A DNA stretch of 64,000 nt. Origin: Microbulbifer sp. MI-G. GTDB lineage: Bacteria; Pseudomonadota; Gammaproteobacteria; Pseudomonadales; Cellvibrionaceae. The stretch is taken from positions 3,346,501 through 3,410,500 of the forward strand of contig NZ_CP098023.1 in the NCBI RefSeq assembly GCF_030440425.1, written 5' to 3'. The notes beneath the pieces were generated by a model. That model worked only from the letters and a program-made list of their open reading frames with translations. It had not been told where the DNA came from and searched no databases. Positions 1-9,700 of this stretch are shown here, piece after piece (the first letter of the stretch is position 1; each line of letters opens with the position of its first letter). Position numbers and translations under genes: made by a program.

Positions 1-1
1 C

Positions 2-262
2 CGGCGCCCGCTTGAACGCTATCTGGAGATGGAACTCCCTCGGGTTCCCGCAAAACTACTGCGTCCCATTGCACCCGGTGTGAAGGTCCTCTGCACCTGC
101 ATGCAGGTTTCCCGTACACAAATTACCGAGGCTATTGGCAAGGGTCTGCACAGCCTGGCGGCCCTCGGTAACGCCTTGGGCTGCGGCACGCATTGTGGCT
201 CCTGCAAAGCGGAAATATCCGCCCTGTTGCGCACCGCCCGGGTTGGTGTGGCAGAGGAATAG
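2..262 (+). CDS. nasA: Assimilatory nitrate reductase, C-terminal fragment (BFD-type [2Fe-2S] domain)
   Basis: The reading frame is open from the window edge and stops at 260–262, so only the last ~86 residues are present. They contain a BFD-like [2Fe-2S] domain, with cysteines in CTCMQVSR followed by GCGTHCGSC. This pattern closes the catalytic subunit of NasA-type cytoplasmic nitrate reductases, where it helps pass electrons to the molybdenum centre. NirB-type nitrite reductases also carry a BFD domain, but internally rather than at the extreme C-terminus, so NasA is favoured. The molybdopterin domains would lie upstream, outside the window. The next 220 bases to the following gene are non-coding. 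Identity rests on the last domain alone. Confidence 0.7.
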   Translation, partial: RRPLERYLEMELPRVPAKLLRPIAPGVKVLCTCMQVSRTQITEAIGKGLHSLAALGNALGCGTHCGSCKAEISALLRTARVGVAEE

Positions 263-483
263 GGCACAGCGGCAACTTGGTGTCTTGTTACAATGTAGTG
301 AAAATAGTAACAGGTTCGCTGTTTCACTCTCCCAAACACAGTCAGGCGTAAACAATTGACATAAGACGCCACAAAATGCCCCCTTGTGACTTGCACCCCC
401 AGCGACCTCCTACACTTAGAACCGGTACGTCGCCACTTCCGCTAATGCCCGCGACACGCCTCCCCTAAAATTAAAGAGCTCCC

Positions 484-891
484 ATGTTCACTATTCAGCA
501 GATTGATCACCTTGTATTGCGCGTAAAATCGCTGGATACCGCGCGTCGTTTTTACCAGGATATTCTCGGCTGCAAAATGGAACGGGAGAATCCCAGCCTC
601 GGCCTGTATCAAATGCGCGCCGGCCGCTGTCTGATTGATCTATTGCCGGTGGATCAACAGATTGAACGCACAGGCGCTTCCACTCCAGAATACGAGGGAC
701 GCAATCTGCACCATTTCTGTCTGCGTGTGGACCCTTTCAACGCCGACAAGATTCAGAGTTTCCTACAAGAGAGGCATATTAGTGCCTCACCGGTGGAGCA
801 GCGCTATGGCGCGGAAGGCATGGGCCCCTCTCTCTATATCTCTGACCCCGAGAACAACCTGATTGAGCTAAAGGGACCGCCGGATGGCTAG
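484..891 (+). CDS. VOC-family (glyoxalase/dioxygenase fold) protein
   Basis: A 135-residue protein of the vicinal-oxygen-chelate superfamily, the usual size for a single two-module VOC chain. The start reads IDHLVLRVKSLDTARRFY, giving the first metal-ligand His (residue 9). The second half has NLHHFCLRV, and the end has LYISDPENNLIELKGP with the conserved metal-ligand Glu. These proteins bind a divalent metal and act as glyoxalases, dioxygenases, isomerases or resistance proteins. The substrate cannot be read from the sequence. It stands alone on the plus strand, 81 bases before a dienelactone hydrolase gene that could be co-transcribed. Cytoplasmic, with no signal peptide. Family assignment is firm; function is open. 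Confidence 0.85.
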   Translation: MFTIQQIDHLVLRVKSLDTARRFYQDILGCKMERENPSLGLYQMRAGRCLIDLLPVDQQIERTGASTPEYEGRNLHHFCLRVDPFNADKIQSFLQERHISASPVEQRYGAEGMGPSLYISDPENNLIELKGPPDG

Positions 892-972
892 GGAACCCCT
901 GAGCAAGGGTGCCATCATGCTCTTGCCTGAACACCAACCACTGAGAGAAAAAACCCCTGAACTGGTGGAATT

Positions 973-1698
973 ATGGCATCGGAAATCATTGAATATGCAG
1001 TAGATGGGCAATCCTATACCGGCTATTTAGCCTGGGATGATCGCCTTGCCGACAAGCGCCCAGGCATTATTCTGGTGCACGAATGGTGGGGGCAGAATGC
1101 CTTTATGCGGGATCAGGCAGACCAGCTTGCCCGGCATGGCTACCGCGCCTTTGCAGTGGATATGTTTGGCAAAGGCAAGCACACTGACGATCCCGCCGAG
1201 GCACAGAATTTAAGCGATAAGGCACGCAAAAGCCCCGTGGCTCTGGAAGCCCGTTTTCGCACAGCCCAGTCACTGTTACAACAGCACACCAGTGTCGACC
1301 CGACCCGTATTGCGGCCCAGGGCTATTGCTTTGGCGGAGAAGTGGCATTGAACATGGCACGGCTCGGCCTGGACCTGCGCGGTGTGGTCAGCTTTCACGG
1401 TGCCCTGGCCAGCGATATCTCCGCGCAGAAGGGTGGGATTCAAGCAGAAATCCAGGTGTATACCGGCGGTGCCGATGTCATGATCCCACCGCAACAAGTG
1501 GGTGCCTTTGTAGAAGAGATGCAGGTGGCAGGTGCCAAACTCACCCTGATCAGCTACCCCGGTGTGCTGCATGGATTTACCAATCCTACTGCCACAGAAC
1601 GGGGTGAGAAACTCGGGCTGCCCCTTGCCTACAATAGGGAAGCAGCGGAGGATGCCCGGCAGGGAGCGCTGAATTTTTATCAGAAGATATTTAGTTGA
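973..1698 (+). CDS. Dienelactone hydrolase family protein
   Basis: A 241-residue alpha/beta hydrolase of the dienelactone hydrolase family. The classic landmarks are all visible: HEWWG with Glu36, the nucleophile in GYCFGG (Cys119), Asp168 in GGADVMIPP and His200 in PGVLHGF. This is the Cys-Asp-His triad plus the activating Glu of genuine DLHs. Such enzymes open dienelactones in chloroaromatic breakdown, but many homologues are general carboxyl-ester hydrolases, and no aromatic ring-cleavage genes lie nearby. Length is normal, there is no signal peptide, and it should act in the cytoplasm. It is convergent with soxR. Confidence 0.88.
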   Translation: MASEIIEYAVDGQSYTGYLAWDDRLADKRPGIILVHEWWGQNAFMRDQADQLARHGYRAFAVDMFGKGKHTDDPAEAQNLSDKARKSPVALEARFRTAQSLLQQHTSVDPTRIAAQGYCFGGEVALNMARLGLDLRGVVSFHGALASDISAQKGGIQAEIQVYTGGADVMIPPQQVGAFVEEMQVAGAKLTLISYPGVLHGFTNPTATERGEKLGLPLAYNREAAEDARQGALNFYQKIFS

Positions 1699-1894
1699 AA
1701 GGGGATTCGGGCAGATACTGCCACTGGGCGGCTCTAAATCTGAAAGGCCATGCGGTCCCTCCTATGAGGATGGCAGCCAAAGGTCGCATGAAAAGCCCAT
1801 TGGATTGCGGGGTTCCCAGAGACATAGGGAACTTCACTGCAAATCCGGTCTCCACTCTCCGCCTTGCCCCGACCGGGAACGACTGCCCACCCAG

Positions 1895-2380
1895 CTATTC
1901 ACCTTCCAAATAGTTCGCACCACCCCCCTGCTCCGCCGCCCGGTCTCCGGGATTGCGCAACGGGCAACTGTCCATAGAGAGGCAACCACAACCGATACAG
2001 TCCTGCAGGCGATCACGCAGTTGGGTCAATTGGCGAATGCGCTGATCGAGGGCTTCGTGCCAGCCCGCTGAGAGCCTCGCCCAGTCTTTGGCGGTAGGTG
2101 CACGGCCATTGGGCAGCGCGCCAAGCGCCTCGCGAATCCGGGCCAGGGGAATGCCGGTACTCTGTGCAACTTTGATAATGGCCACGCGGCGCAGTACACC
2201 CCGAGAATAACGCCTCTGGTTGCCACTGGTGCGCCAGCTGCTGATCAGACCCTTACTTTCATAGAAATGCAGCGCACTCACCGCCACACCACTGCGCTCG
2301 GCCACCTCCCCCACGGTCAGCGCGCAGCGAGTACTTTTCCCGGCGCCAGCTATCGTTTTGCGATTTTGCTCCCCAGTCAT
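1895..2380 (-). CDS. soxR: Redox-sensing transcriptional activator SoxR
   Basis: A MerR-family regulator. The N-terminal winged helix ([20 protein letters not shown], then ESKGLI and GNQRRY) is near-identical in style to E. coli SoxR, and the C-terminus has the SoxR-specific [2Fe-2S] ligands [19 protein letters not shown]. Oxidation of the cluster by redox-cycling compounds switches the protein to an activator. The frame is open further upstream, but ATG at 2380 is chosen because AGGGGA lies 7 bases before it and the length (161 residues) then fits the family. A perfect SoxR operator lies 25 bases upstream. No soxS is present, as usual outside enterics. Confidence 0.95.
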   Translation of the reverse strand: MTGEQNRKTIAGAGKSTRCALTVGEVAERSGVAVSALHFYESKGLISSWRTSGNQRRYSRGVLRRVAIIKVAQSTGIPLARIREALGALPNGRAPTAKDWARLSAGWHEALDQRIRQLTQLRDRLQDCIGCGCLSMDSCPLRNPGDRAAEQGGGANYLEGE

Positions 2381-2400
2381 CGAAAAGTCCCCTACAGCCA

Positions 2401-2431
2401 TTGACCTCAATATTACTTGAGGTTTTACACT
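2401..2431 (+). promoter_or_regulatory. SoxR-type promoter and operator
   Basis: The operator arms CCTCAA (2405–2410) and TTGAGG (2417–2422) with a 6-base centre match the sox box arms exactly. They sit inside a rightward promoter: TTGACC (2401–2406), a 19-base spacer, then TACACT (2426–2431). The over-long spacer is the hallmark of MerR/SoxR-activated promoters. It points away from soxR, so its output is whatever lies downstream on the plus strand: a small reading frame at 2468 and then the ABC exporter at 2923. Confidence 0.85.
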
Positions 2432-2467
2432 GCACAGCATTTCAATGCAAGTGGAGGGAAACAAGCA

Positions 2468-2686
2468 ATGGACCGGAATCGCCAGCAAGCAAACCCTAGG
2501 CCCAAGACACCGGCAGTACCGGGCTTCTTTCTATTGATGGTGGCTGCGCAAAGCCTGAGTATCGGCCTCGCCCGGCAAATCCTAAACCACGGGCGCTCAC
2601 CCACAGCCAATTTCAACCCGAAAGATCGTGCAGTGGAAACCGGGCAACAAGCTTCGCAACTACCGCCACAGCATCCATGGCATTAA
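2468..2686 (+). CDS. Small hypothetical protein downstream of the SoxR promoter
   Basis: A 72-residue frame starting with ATG at 2468, with GGAGGG nine bases upstream and the SoxR-type promoter directly before it. It has a basic N-terminus, one hydrophobic stretch ([16 protein letters not shown]) and a polar tail. I recognise no family. It may be a small SoxR-induced membrane protein, or merely leader sequence of the exporter transcript. Only the promoter and ribosome site argue for it; the composition of the tail does not look strongly selected. Confidence 0.3.
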   Translation: MDRNRQQANPRPKTPAVPGFFLLMVAAQSLSIGLARQILNHGRSPTANFNPKDRAVETGQQASQLPPQHPWH

Positions 2687-2922
2687 AGGTACCCATTGCG
2701 CACCCGGTGACGCTGTGGTACCCGGTAGATTTCCCGGCCAGAACCGGGACGGCCGGACACAGCCACTGCCGGCGCTGCATACGCACCTTGCCAGCCATCT
2801 CAACCGTGCGCACCGGCTTAGAATCTAAAACATCCACTGAATTATTGTGCGGTAGGATGTAGACTGAACCGACAGCGCAAAGACGGAAAGCCCCGATCAC
2901 CTTACTTTGACAAGGAGAAAAA

Positions 2923-3888
2923 GTGGAACCCATTATTTCCATTCGGGACCTCGGCAAAACCTATGCCGGTGGTTTCACCGCCCTGAAAAATATCAACCTG
3001 GATATTCGACCCGGGGAAATTTTTGCCCTGCTCGGTCCCAATGGTGCCGGCAAGACCACTCTGATCAGTATTGTGTGCGGCATCGTCAATGCCAGTCAGG
3101 GCAGTGTCACTGTCAGTGGCTACGATATCCAGCGGGATTACCGCAGGGCCCGCCGGGAAATCGGATTGGTACCCCAGGAGATCTCCACCGATGCGTTTGA
3201 GAGCGTTTGGAGTGCAGTGAAATTCAGCCGCGGGCTGTTTGGCAAAGGACCCAACTCCAATTATCTGGAAAACATCCTGCGGCAGCTGTCTCTGTGGGAA
3301 AAAAAAAGCAACAAAATCATCACCCTGTCCGGGGGCATGAAGCGCCGCTTAATGATCGCCAAGGCACTCTCCCACGAGCCCCATGTACTCTTTTTGGATG
3401 AACCCACGGCCGGGGTCGACGTAGAACTGCGCCAGGATATGTGGGCCATGGTGCGCGGACTGCGGGATTCCGGCGTAACAATCATTCTCACCACCCACTA
3501 TATCGAGGAAGCGGAGGAGATGGCCGATCGTGTCGGGGTGATCAATCGCGGTGAACTGGTCGTGGTGGAAGAGAAAAATGTCCTGATGCAGCGCATGGGG
3601 GAAAAGGAGCTCAGCCTGACACTGCCGGAACCGTTGCAAAAGATTCCCGACGCCCTCGCCGACCTGCCACTCAGGCTGAATAGTGATGGCAGTGAATTGA
3701 TATACCGCTTTGACATCAAGAGCGAGGATACCGGTATCGCGGAATTCCTGCGCTGCCTCAATGCCGCCAATATCGATTTTCGCGATCTGCACACCAGGGA
3801 GAGCTCCCTGGAGGAAATCTTTGTGAATCTGGTACACGGTGAACATCAGAAACACGAGGGACAACTCAGCGGGGAGATGCAGGAATGA
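2923..3888 (+). CDS. ABC exporter ATP-binding protein (YadG-like)
   Basis: A 321-residue ATPase starting at GTG 2923, with AAGGAG six bases upstream. It has Walker A (GPNGAGKTT), a Q-loop (LVPQE), a signature LSGGMKRRL, Walker B ([12 protein letters not shown]) and an H-loop His ([15 protein letters not shown]). The C-terminal ~90 residues after the nucleotide-binding domain are typical of ABC-2 exporters such as YadG, DrrA or CcmA-like ATPases. It overlaps the permease gene by four bases (ATGA), so the two are translationally coupled. The transported substrate is unknown. The SoxR-type promoter ~490 bases upstream could drive the pair, suggesting a role in exporting redox-active or toxic compounds (inference). 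Confidence 0.92.
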   Translation: MEPIISIRDLGKTYAGGFTALKNINLDIRPGEIFALLGPNGAGKTTLISIVCGIVNASQGSVTVSGYDIQRDYRRARREIGLVPQEISTDAFESVWSAVKFSRGLFGKGPNSNYLENILRQLSLWEKKSNKIITLSGGMKRRLMIAKALSHEPHVLFLDEPTAGVDVELRQDMWAMVRGLRDSGVTIILTTHYIEEAEEMADRVGVINRGELVVVEEKNVLMQRMGEKELSLTLPEPLQKIPDALADLPLRLNSDGSELIYRFDIKSEDTGIAEFLRCLNAANIDFRDLHTRESSLEEIFVNLVHGEHQKHEGQLSGEMQE

Positions 3889-4646
3889 ACTGGTATGGCA
3901 TTGGTGCAATTTACAAGTTTGAAATGGCGCGCACCTGGCGCACCCTGATGCAGAGTATCGCCTGGCCGGTGCTCTCCACTTCCCTTTACTTTATCGTGTT
4001 CGGTGCCGCCATCGGTGCACGAATGGGCAACATTGAGGGTGTCAGCTATGGGGCCTTCATTATCCCCGGACTGATCATGCTGGCGCTACTGAGCGAGAGT
4101 ATCTCCAATGCCTCCTTTGGCATTTTCTTTCCGAAATTCTCCGGCACTATTTACGAAATCCTGTCCGCACCGGTATCTGTATTCGAGATTGTGGCGGGTT
4201 ATGTGGGGGCCGCAGCAACCAAGTCTATCGTCCTGGGTCTCCTGATACTGGTAACGGCGCGCTTCTTTGTGGACTATGAAATTGCCCACCCAGTGTGGAT
4301 GGTGGTATTTCTTGTATTGACCGCCCTCACCTTCAGTTTGTTCGGCTTTATCATCGGTATCTGGGCCGACGACTTCCAGAAGCTGCAGATTATTCCCCTG
4401 ATGGTGATCACACCACTGACCTTCCTTGGAGGTGCCTTTTACTCTATCAGTATGCTGCCGGCAGTCTGGCAGAAAATTACCCTGTTCAATCCGGTGGTCT
4501 ACCTGATCAGCGGTTTCCGCTGGGCATTTTACGACGTGGCGGATGTCAATATTGGACTCAGTGTGGGCATGACCCTGCTTTTCCTGATCCTGTGTCTGCT
4601 TGCCACCTGGTGGATATTCCGCACCGGCTACCGAATCAAAACCTGA
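3885..4646 (+). CDS. ABC-2 type exporter permease (YadH-like)
   Basis: A 253-residue membrane protein with about six hydrophobic segments, the usual ABC-2 permease layout. Recognisable elements are an amphipathic N-terminus ([11 protein letters not shown]) and the [15 protein letters not shown] region with the following [16 protein letters not shown], strongly conserved in YadH/DrrB-type permeases. It forms a pump with the ATPase encoded directly upstream, whose gene it overlaps by four bases. It is convergent with the tetR gene at 4767; the ~120 bases between contain no obvious terminator. Confidence 0.9.
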   Translation: MNWYGIGAIYKFEMARTWRTLMQSIAWPVLSTSLYFIVFGAAIGARMGNIEGVSYGAFIIPGLIMLALLSESISNASFGIFFPKFSGTIYEILSAPVSVFEIVAGYVGAAATKSIVLGLLILVTARFFVDYEIAHPVWMVVFLVLTALTFSLFGFIIGIWADDFQKLQIIPLMVITPLTFLGGAFYSISMLPAVWQKITLFNPVVYLISGFRWAFYDVADVNIGLSVGMTLLFLILCLLATWWIFRTGYRIKT

Positions 4647-4766
4647 TCAAATACAACCGGAATGGTATAGCGGCGATGTATGGCGGGAGAGTCTCGCGCA
4701 GGCGTCTATGGCCGGCGCATGCCCACACTCACTGAACCAGCACTGACAGTGGCGACCTGAGCGGAT

Positions 4767-5399
4767 TTAGCGGTAGGCCCGTATAAACAAATCCACCGCC
4801 CTGCACACCCGCGCGCGCTGCTCCGCCCCTGTCTCCACCTCTGAGTGCCCGATCAACACGCCCAGATGCCCACCGCCCAGCAAAATGCCGAGAAAGTTCT
4901 CTGCGGCAGCAGCCGGGTCCTCTACCCGCAACATCTCCAACTGGGTGGCCCTGATCAGCAACTGCTCGATTTCACCGAGGATACGCTGGGGACCCGCATC
5001 AAAGAACAGCTGCGCCATCCTCGATTCCTGTGAGGCCACAGAACACAACAGTCGCAACAGCCGGACGCTATCCTCGCTGTACACCATCTCCAGAAAAGCC
5101 TGGCCGATCCGCTCCAGCACGTCCGCTACCGAATCCTCCTCTTCGAGCACAAAGATCGGCAGGGGCATCATACTTTCACATCGATCAGTAATCGCGGCAC
5201 TGAAGAGCGTCTCCTTGTCGGAAAAGTGGCTATAGACAGTGAGTTTCGAGACCCCCGCCGCGGAAGCCAGTGCATCCATGCTCGTGGCGGCAAAGCCCTG
5301 GGTCAGAAACAACTCCTTGGCTGCATCGAGTATGGATTGACGCTTGGCCGGGTCCTTGGGACGACCGCGCTGGACGTTTGCCGTTGACTGCTCAGACAT
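4767..5399 (-). CDS. TetR-family repressor, probably of the adjacent RND pump
   Basis: A 210-residue TetR/AcrR regulator. The N-terminal helix-turn-helix (SILDAAKELFLTQGFAATSM then AGVSKLTVYSHFSDKETLF) is canonical. The remainder is the variable ligand-binding and dimerisation domain, with the pattern MVYSEDSVRLLRLL seen in AefR/TetR_C pump regulators. It is transcribed divergently from an RND adaptor–permease operon, and two inverted repeats lie in the shared promoter region. The arrangement predicts ligand-relieved repression of the pump and of itself. The inducer is unknown. Confidence 0.92.
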   Translation of the reverse strand: MSEQSTANVQRGRPKDPAKRQSILDAAKELFLTQGFAATSMDALASAAGVSKLTVYSHFSDKETLFSAAITDRCESMMPLPIFVLEEEDSVADVLERIGQAFLEMVYSEDSVRLLRLLCSVASQESRMAQLFFDAGPQRILGEIEQLLIRATQLEMLRVEDPAAAAENFLGILLGGGHLGVLIGHSEVETGAEQRARVCRAVDLFIRAYR

Positions 5400-5408
5400 A
5401 GTGCTCCA

Positions 5409-5456
5409 TATACTGGACTCTCCAGTTTAATAAATTTACTATACTCGCCAGTATAG
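5409..5456. promoter_or_regulatory. Putative TetR operators between tetR and the RND operon
   Basis: Two related inverted repeats lie just upstream of tetR. The first is ACTGG (5412–5416), a 5-base centre, CCAGT (5422–5426). The second is CTATACT (5439–5445), CGCC, AGTATAG (5450–5456). Both share a TATACTGG-like half-site, the expected look of tandem operators for the adjacent repressor. Seen directly; binding is inferred from position. Confidence 0.6.
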
Positions 5457-5532
5457 CATTGCTGGCTACCGGGCCCTGTCTACCCACTCCCGGTTTCAGC
5501 CTGTTGCCTCGCCGTTGAGGAAGGGAACCCCT

Positions 5533-6651
5533 ATGTACCGATCACTAATGCACACTGTATTGTTAATCAGCCTGCTTGCATCCGCCTGTACGCCATCCGA
5601 ATCCACTGACCGGGAGGAAAAACCACGCCCCGCAGTGATGGTTCGCCCGGAGGTGGCCAGCACCCGGTTGGATGTTTACCCCGGAGAGATACGTGCCCGC
5701 TTCGAACCGGCCCTTGCCTTTCGTATCGACGGCAAGATCCACCGGCGCCTGGTCAACGTGGGGGATCGGGTTGAACAGGGCCAGGCCCTGGCCGAACTGG
5801 ACACCGATGACCTGCTTCTGCAACTGGACTCCGCCCGCGCAAACTTCAATTCTGCCGAGGCCGACCAGCGTCTCGCCGGCAGTGAGTTGGAGCGCCACCG
5901 CAAATTGCTGGCACGCCAGTTGGTCAGCCACTCCCAGTTCGACGCCGTAACAACCCGTTTTGAAGCCAGTGAAGCCCGCCTGCAGCAGGCCCGGGCACAG
6001 CTGGATGTGGCGCGCAACCAGGCTGCCTACGCGGTGCTAAAAGCACCGGAGAGTGGCGTAATCGCCCGCCGTATGGCAGAGGCCGGCCAGGTTGTGGCCG
6101 CAGGCCAGGGCATTTTCACACTGGCTGCAGACGGCGAACGGGAAGTACGTATCGACCTGCCGGAACAGTCCATCAACCGCTTTCGTGTGGGCCAGCCCCT
6201 GACAGTGGAGCTCTGGTCGCAACCGGGCAAACCTTTCCCCGCCCAGGTGCGCGAGCTCTCCCCTGCCGCAGATCCCATATCCCGTACCTTCGAAGCCCGA
6301 GTGGCTTTCGACAACCAGGCCGTTGGCGCTGAACTGGGTCAGAGTGCGCGGGTTTTCGTGCCCCAGGCTACCGCCACGGACGTATTCCAGGTGCCCATGT
6401 CCGCCGTGAGTGCCGATGGTGGCCAGGCCTTTGTGTGGGTGCTGGACCAAGAACACCAGACACTGCACAAAACGGCAGTGGCCCTGGGGCCCTTCGGTCA
6501 GGAGTTTGTCCCGGTTTTTGCCGGCCTGCACGCCGACGACTGGATTGTGGCAGCCGGCACCCACCTGTTGCGGGAGGGCCAGCGCGTACGACCTGTAGAC
6601 CGTATGAACCGCCCCATCAATCCGGACCGCACCCTGGTCAGCCAGGATTAA
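5533..6651 (+). CDS. RND efflux periplasmic adaptor (membrane fusion) lipoprotein
   Basis: A 372-residue adaptor. ATG 5533 is chosen over an in-frame TTG at 5515, because AGGAAGGG lies just upstream and the N-terminus then gives a signal sequence ending in LLASAC, a plausible lipobox. It contains the split biotinyl-lipoyl domain (ALAFRIDGKIHRRLVNVGDR at the start, ARRMAEAGQVVAAGQ after the hairpin), an alpha-helical hairpin rich in Ala, Gln and Arg, then beta-barrel and membrane-proximal domains. It links the inner-membrane pump encoded 116 bases downstream to an outer-membrane channel. No TolC-type gene is present here, so a shared channel must be used. Confidence 0.92.
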   Translation: MYRSLMHTVLLISLLASACTPSESTDREEKPRPAVMVRPEVASTRLDVYPGEIRARFEPALAFRIDGKIHRRLVNVGDRVEQGQALAELDTDDLLLQLDSARANFNSAEADQRLAGSELERHRKLLARQLVSHSQFDAVTTRFEASEARLQQARAQLDVARNQAAYAVLKAPESGVIARRMAEAGQVVAAGQGIFTLAADGEREVRIDLPEQSINRFRVGQPLTVELWSQPGKPFPAQVRELSPAADPISRTFEARVAFDNQAVGAELGQSARVFVPQATATDVFQVPMSAVSADGGQAFVWVLDQEHQTLHKTAVALGPFGQEFVPVFAGLHADDWIVAAGTHLLREGQRVRPVDRMNRPINPDRTLVSQD

Positions 6652-6767
6652 ACGGCCGGTCAAAACACAGCGAAAAACTGCAGGGGGCAGTCCGCTAGGT
6701 GCCCCGACAATTTTACCAAAGCGTGGCCCTAACAAACCCGCCGCGCCCACCAGACAGAGACACTGCC

Positions 6768-9700
6768 ATGGGATTTAACCTCTCCGAATGGGCATTGCAA
6801 AACCGCCCCCTGGTACTCTACGCCATGATCCTGCTGGGGCTGCTGGGCGCCGTCTCCTATACACAACTGGGGCAGAGCGAAGACCCACCCTTTACCTTCA
6901 AGGTGATGGTGATCAATACCCTTTGGCCCGGTGCCAGCGCCGGAGAGGTTTCCCGCCAGATCACCGAGCGGGTGGAAAAAAAACTGATGGAAACCGGCGA
7001 CTATCAACACATCTCCTCCTTCTCACGTCCCGGCCAGTCCCAGGTACTGTTTGTCGCCCGGGACGATATGCACTCTCGGGAGATCCCGGACCTCTGGTAT
7101 GAGGTGCGCAAAAAGATTGGCGACATCCGTCACACGCTGCCCGCCGATATTCGCGGTCCTTTTTACAATGACGAGTTTGGCACCACCTTCGGCAATATTT
7201 ATGCGCTTACTGGCAGCGGCTTTGACTATGCACTATTGAAGGATTACGCCGAGCGTTTGCAACTGTCCCTGCAGCGGGTCAAAGATGTGGGCAAAGTGGA
7301 ACTGCTGGGACTGCAGGATGAAAAAATCTGGGTGGAACTCTCCAACACCAAACTCGCCTCATTGGGAATCCCTCTGGCCGCGGTGCAAAACACCCTGCAG
7401 GCACAAAACCAGGTCATCGACGCCGGATTTGTGGATACCGAGAGTGACCGGGTGCGCATACGTGTGAGCGGACAGTTCCAGTCCGTGAAAGAAATTCGCC
7501 AGTTCCCCATCACTGCCGGCGGCCGCACCCAAAGGCTCGGCGATATCGCCGAGGTACACCGCGGCTTCAGCGATCCGGCCCAGCCGCGTATGCGTTTTAT
7601 GGGTGAGAATGCCATCGGCCTCGCCGTCTCCATGAAGGAGGGCGGGGATATTCTCCAGTTGGGCAGGCAGTTGGACGCAACCTTTGCCGAACTGCGACAG
7701 GATCTGCCCCTGGGTATGGCATTACACAAGGTATCGGACCAGCCCGCTGCAGTGAAACGCGGGGTGGGGGAATTCTTACAGGTACTGGCCGAGGCGCTGG
7801 CTATTGTGTTGCTGGTGAGTTTCTTCTCCCTGGGCACCCGCCCCGGCCTGATTGTGGCATTGTCGATTCCGCTGGTGCTGGCCATGACTTTTGCGCTGAT
7901 GCAGTATTTCAACATCGGACTGCACAAAATTTCCCTGGGCGCACTGGTGCTGGCGCTGGGACTGATGGTGGACGACGCCATTATCGCGGTGGAAATGATG
8001 TCGATTAAAATGGAGCAGGGGCTCAGCCGCCTCAAGGCCGCCGGGTTCGCCTGGACCAGCACCGCTTTCCCCATGCTCACCGGCACCCTGATCACTGCCG
8101 CCGGCTTTCTCCCCATTGCCACCGCGCAGTCTGGTACCGGCGAATACACCCGCTCCATTTTTCAGGTGGTCACCCTGTCACTGCTGGCCTCCTGGATCGC
8201 CGCAGTGGTGTTTGTGCCCTACCTGGGCCACTACCTGCTGCCCAACCTGACACGCCGCGACCACAGAGGCGAGGTGTGTGACCCCTATCAGAAACCCTTT
8301 TACCAGCGCTTCCGCCGACTGATCATCTGGTGCCTGCGCCATCGCAAAACCGTGATTGTGGCAACCCTGGCACTCTTTGTTGCTTCACTGGCCCTGTTTC
8401 GTCTGGTACCCCAGCAGTTTTTCCCCTCCTCCGGGCGTCTGGAGCTGATGGTGGATCTGAAACTCGCCGAGGGCGCTTCCCTGGCCTCCACCGAGTACCA
8501 GGCCCAACGCCTGGAATCTTTGCTGGAAAAGAATCCGCTGGTAGAAAACTACGTGGCTTACGTGGGCACCGGCTCACCCCGTTTCTACCTGCCCCTAAAC
8601 CAGCAACTGCCCGCGGCCAGCTTTGCCCAGTTTGTTGTTATGACCCCCAGTGTCGAAGCCCGCGAGCAGGTGCGCAGTTGGCTGATTGAGACCATGGAAA
8701 CGGAATTCCCCACCCTGCGCAGCCGGGTTTCCCGCCTGGAGAATGGCCCGCCGGTGGGCTACCCGGTGCAGTTCCGGGTTTCCGGTGAGCATATCGCTAC
8801 GGTTCGCAGCCTCGCCCGCGCAGTGGCCGGACACCTGCGGCAAAACCCCCAGATCACCAATGTCCACCTGGACTGGGAGGAACCCAGCAAGATGGTCAAC
8901 CTGGATATCGACCAGGATCGCGCCCGCGCCCTGGGTGTCAACAGCGCCGATCTGTCCCGCGCTCTGCAAAGCTCCCTTACCGGCATCACTGTAAGCCAGT
9001 ACCGCGAAGACAACGAACTGATCGACGTGCGCGTGCGCGGCAAGGAGCGCGAACGCCACGCCCTGGGCCAGCTTGGCAATCTGGCGGTGCAGACCGACAG
9101 CGGTCGCAGCGTACCCCTAAACCAGATCGCCACCCTGGAATACGGTTTTGAAGAGGGTATTATCTGGCACCGCGACCGCCTGCCCACGGTAACCGTGCGG
9201 GCCGATATCTACGGTACATCGCTGCCCGCCACCGTGGTGGATGCGATGTGGCCGCGCCTGCAGGCCGTTCACGATCAGCTGCCACCGGGTTACCTGCTGG
9301 AAGTGGGCGGCAGTGTGGAAGAGTCTGCGCGCGGACAGGCCTCCGTCAACGCGGGGATGCCACTGTTCCTGCTGGTGGTGTTTACCCTGCTGATGCTGCA
9401 ACTGCGCAGTATGTCTCTCTCTACCATGGTGCTGATCACCGCGCCACTGGGCCTTATCGGCGTTACCCTGTTCCTGCTGCTGTTCAACCAGCCTTTCGGG
9501 TTTGTAGCCATGCTCGGCACCATCGCCCTGGCCGGCATGGTGATGCGCAACTCGGTGATTCTGGTGGACCAGATCCAGCAGGATATGGCCCAGGGACTCA
9601 ATGCCTGGAACGCTATTGTTGAGTCTACTGTGCGACGCTTCCGCCCCATTGTGCTCACTGCCCTGACCGCAGTTCTGGCAATGATCCCGCTGTCGCGCAG

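Noticed and set aside
2613..2957. 114-residue minus-strand frame between the SoxR promoter and the ABC exporter
   Set aside because: No ribosome site or motif; it would run antisense to the probable exporter transcript and overlaps its start.
7244..8158. 304-residue minus-strand frame within the RND permease gene
   Set aside because: A shadow frame opposite a clear RND permease, with Ser/Thr/Arg-rich low-quality sequence.
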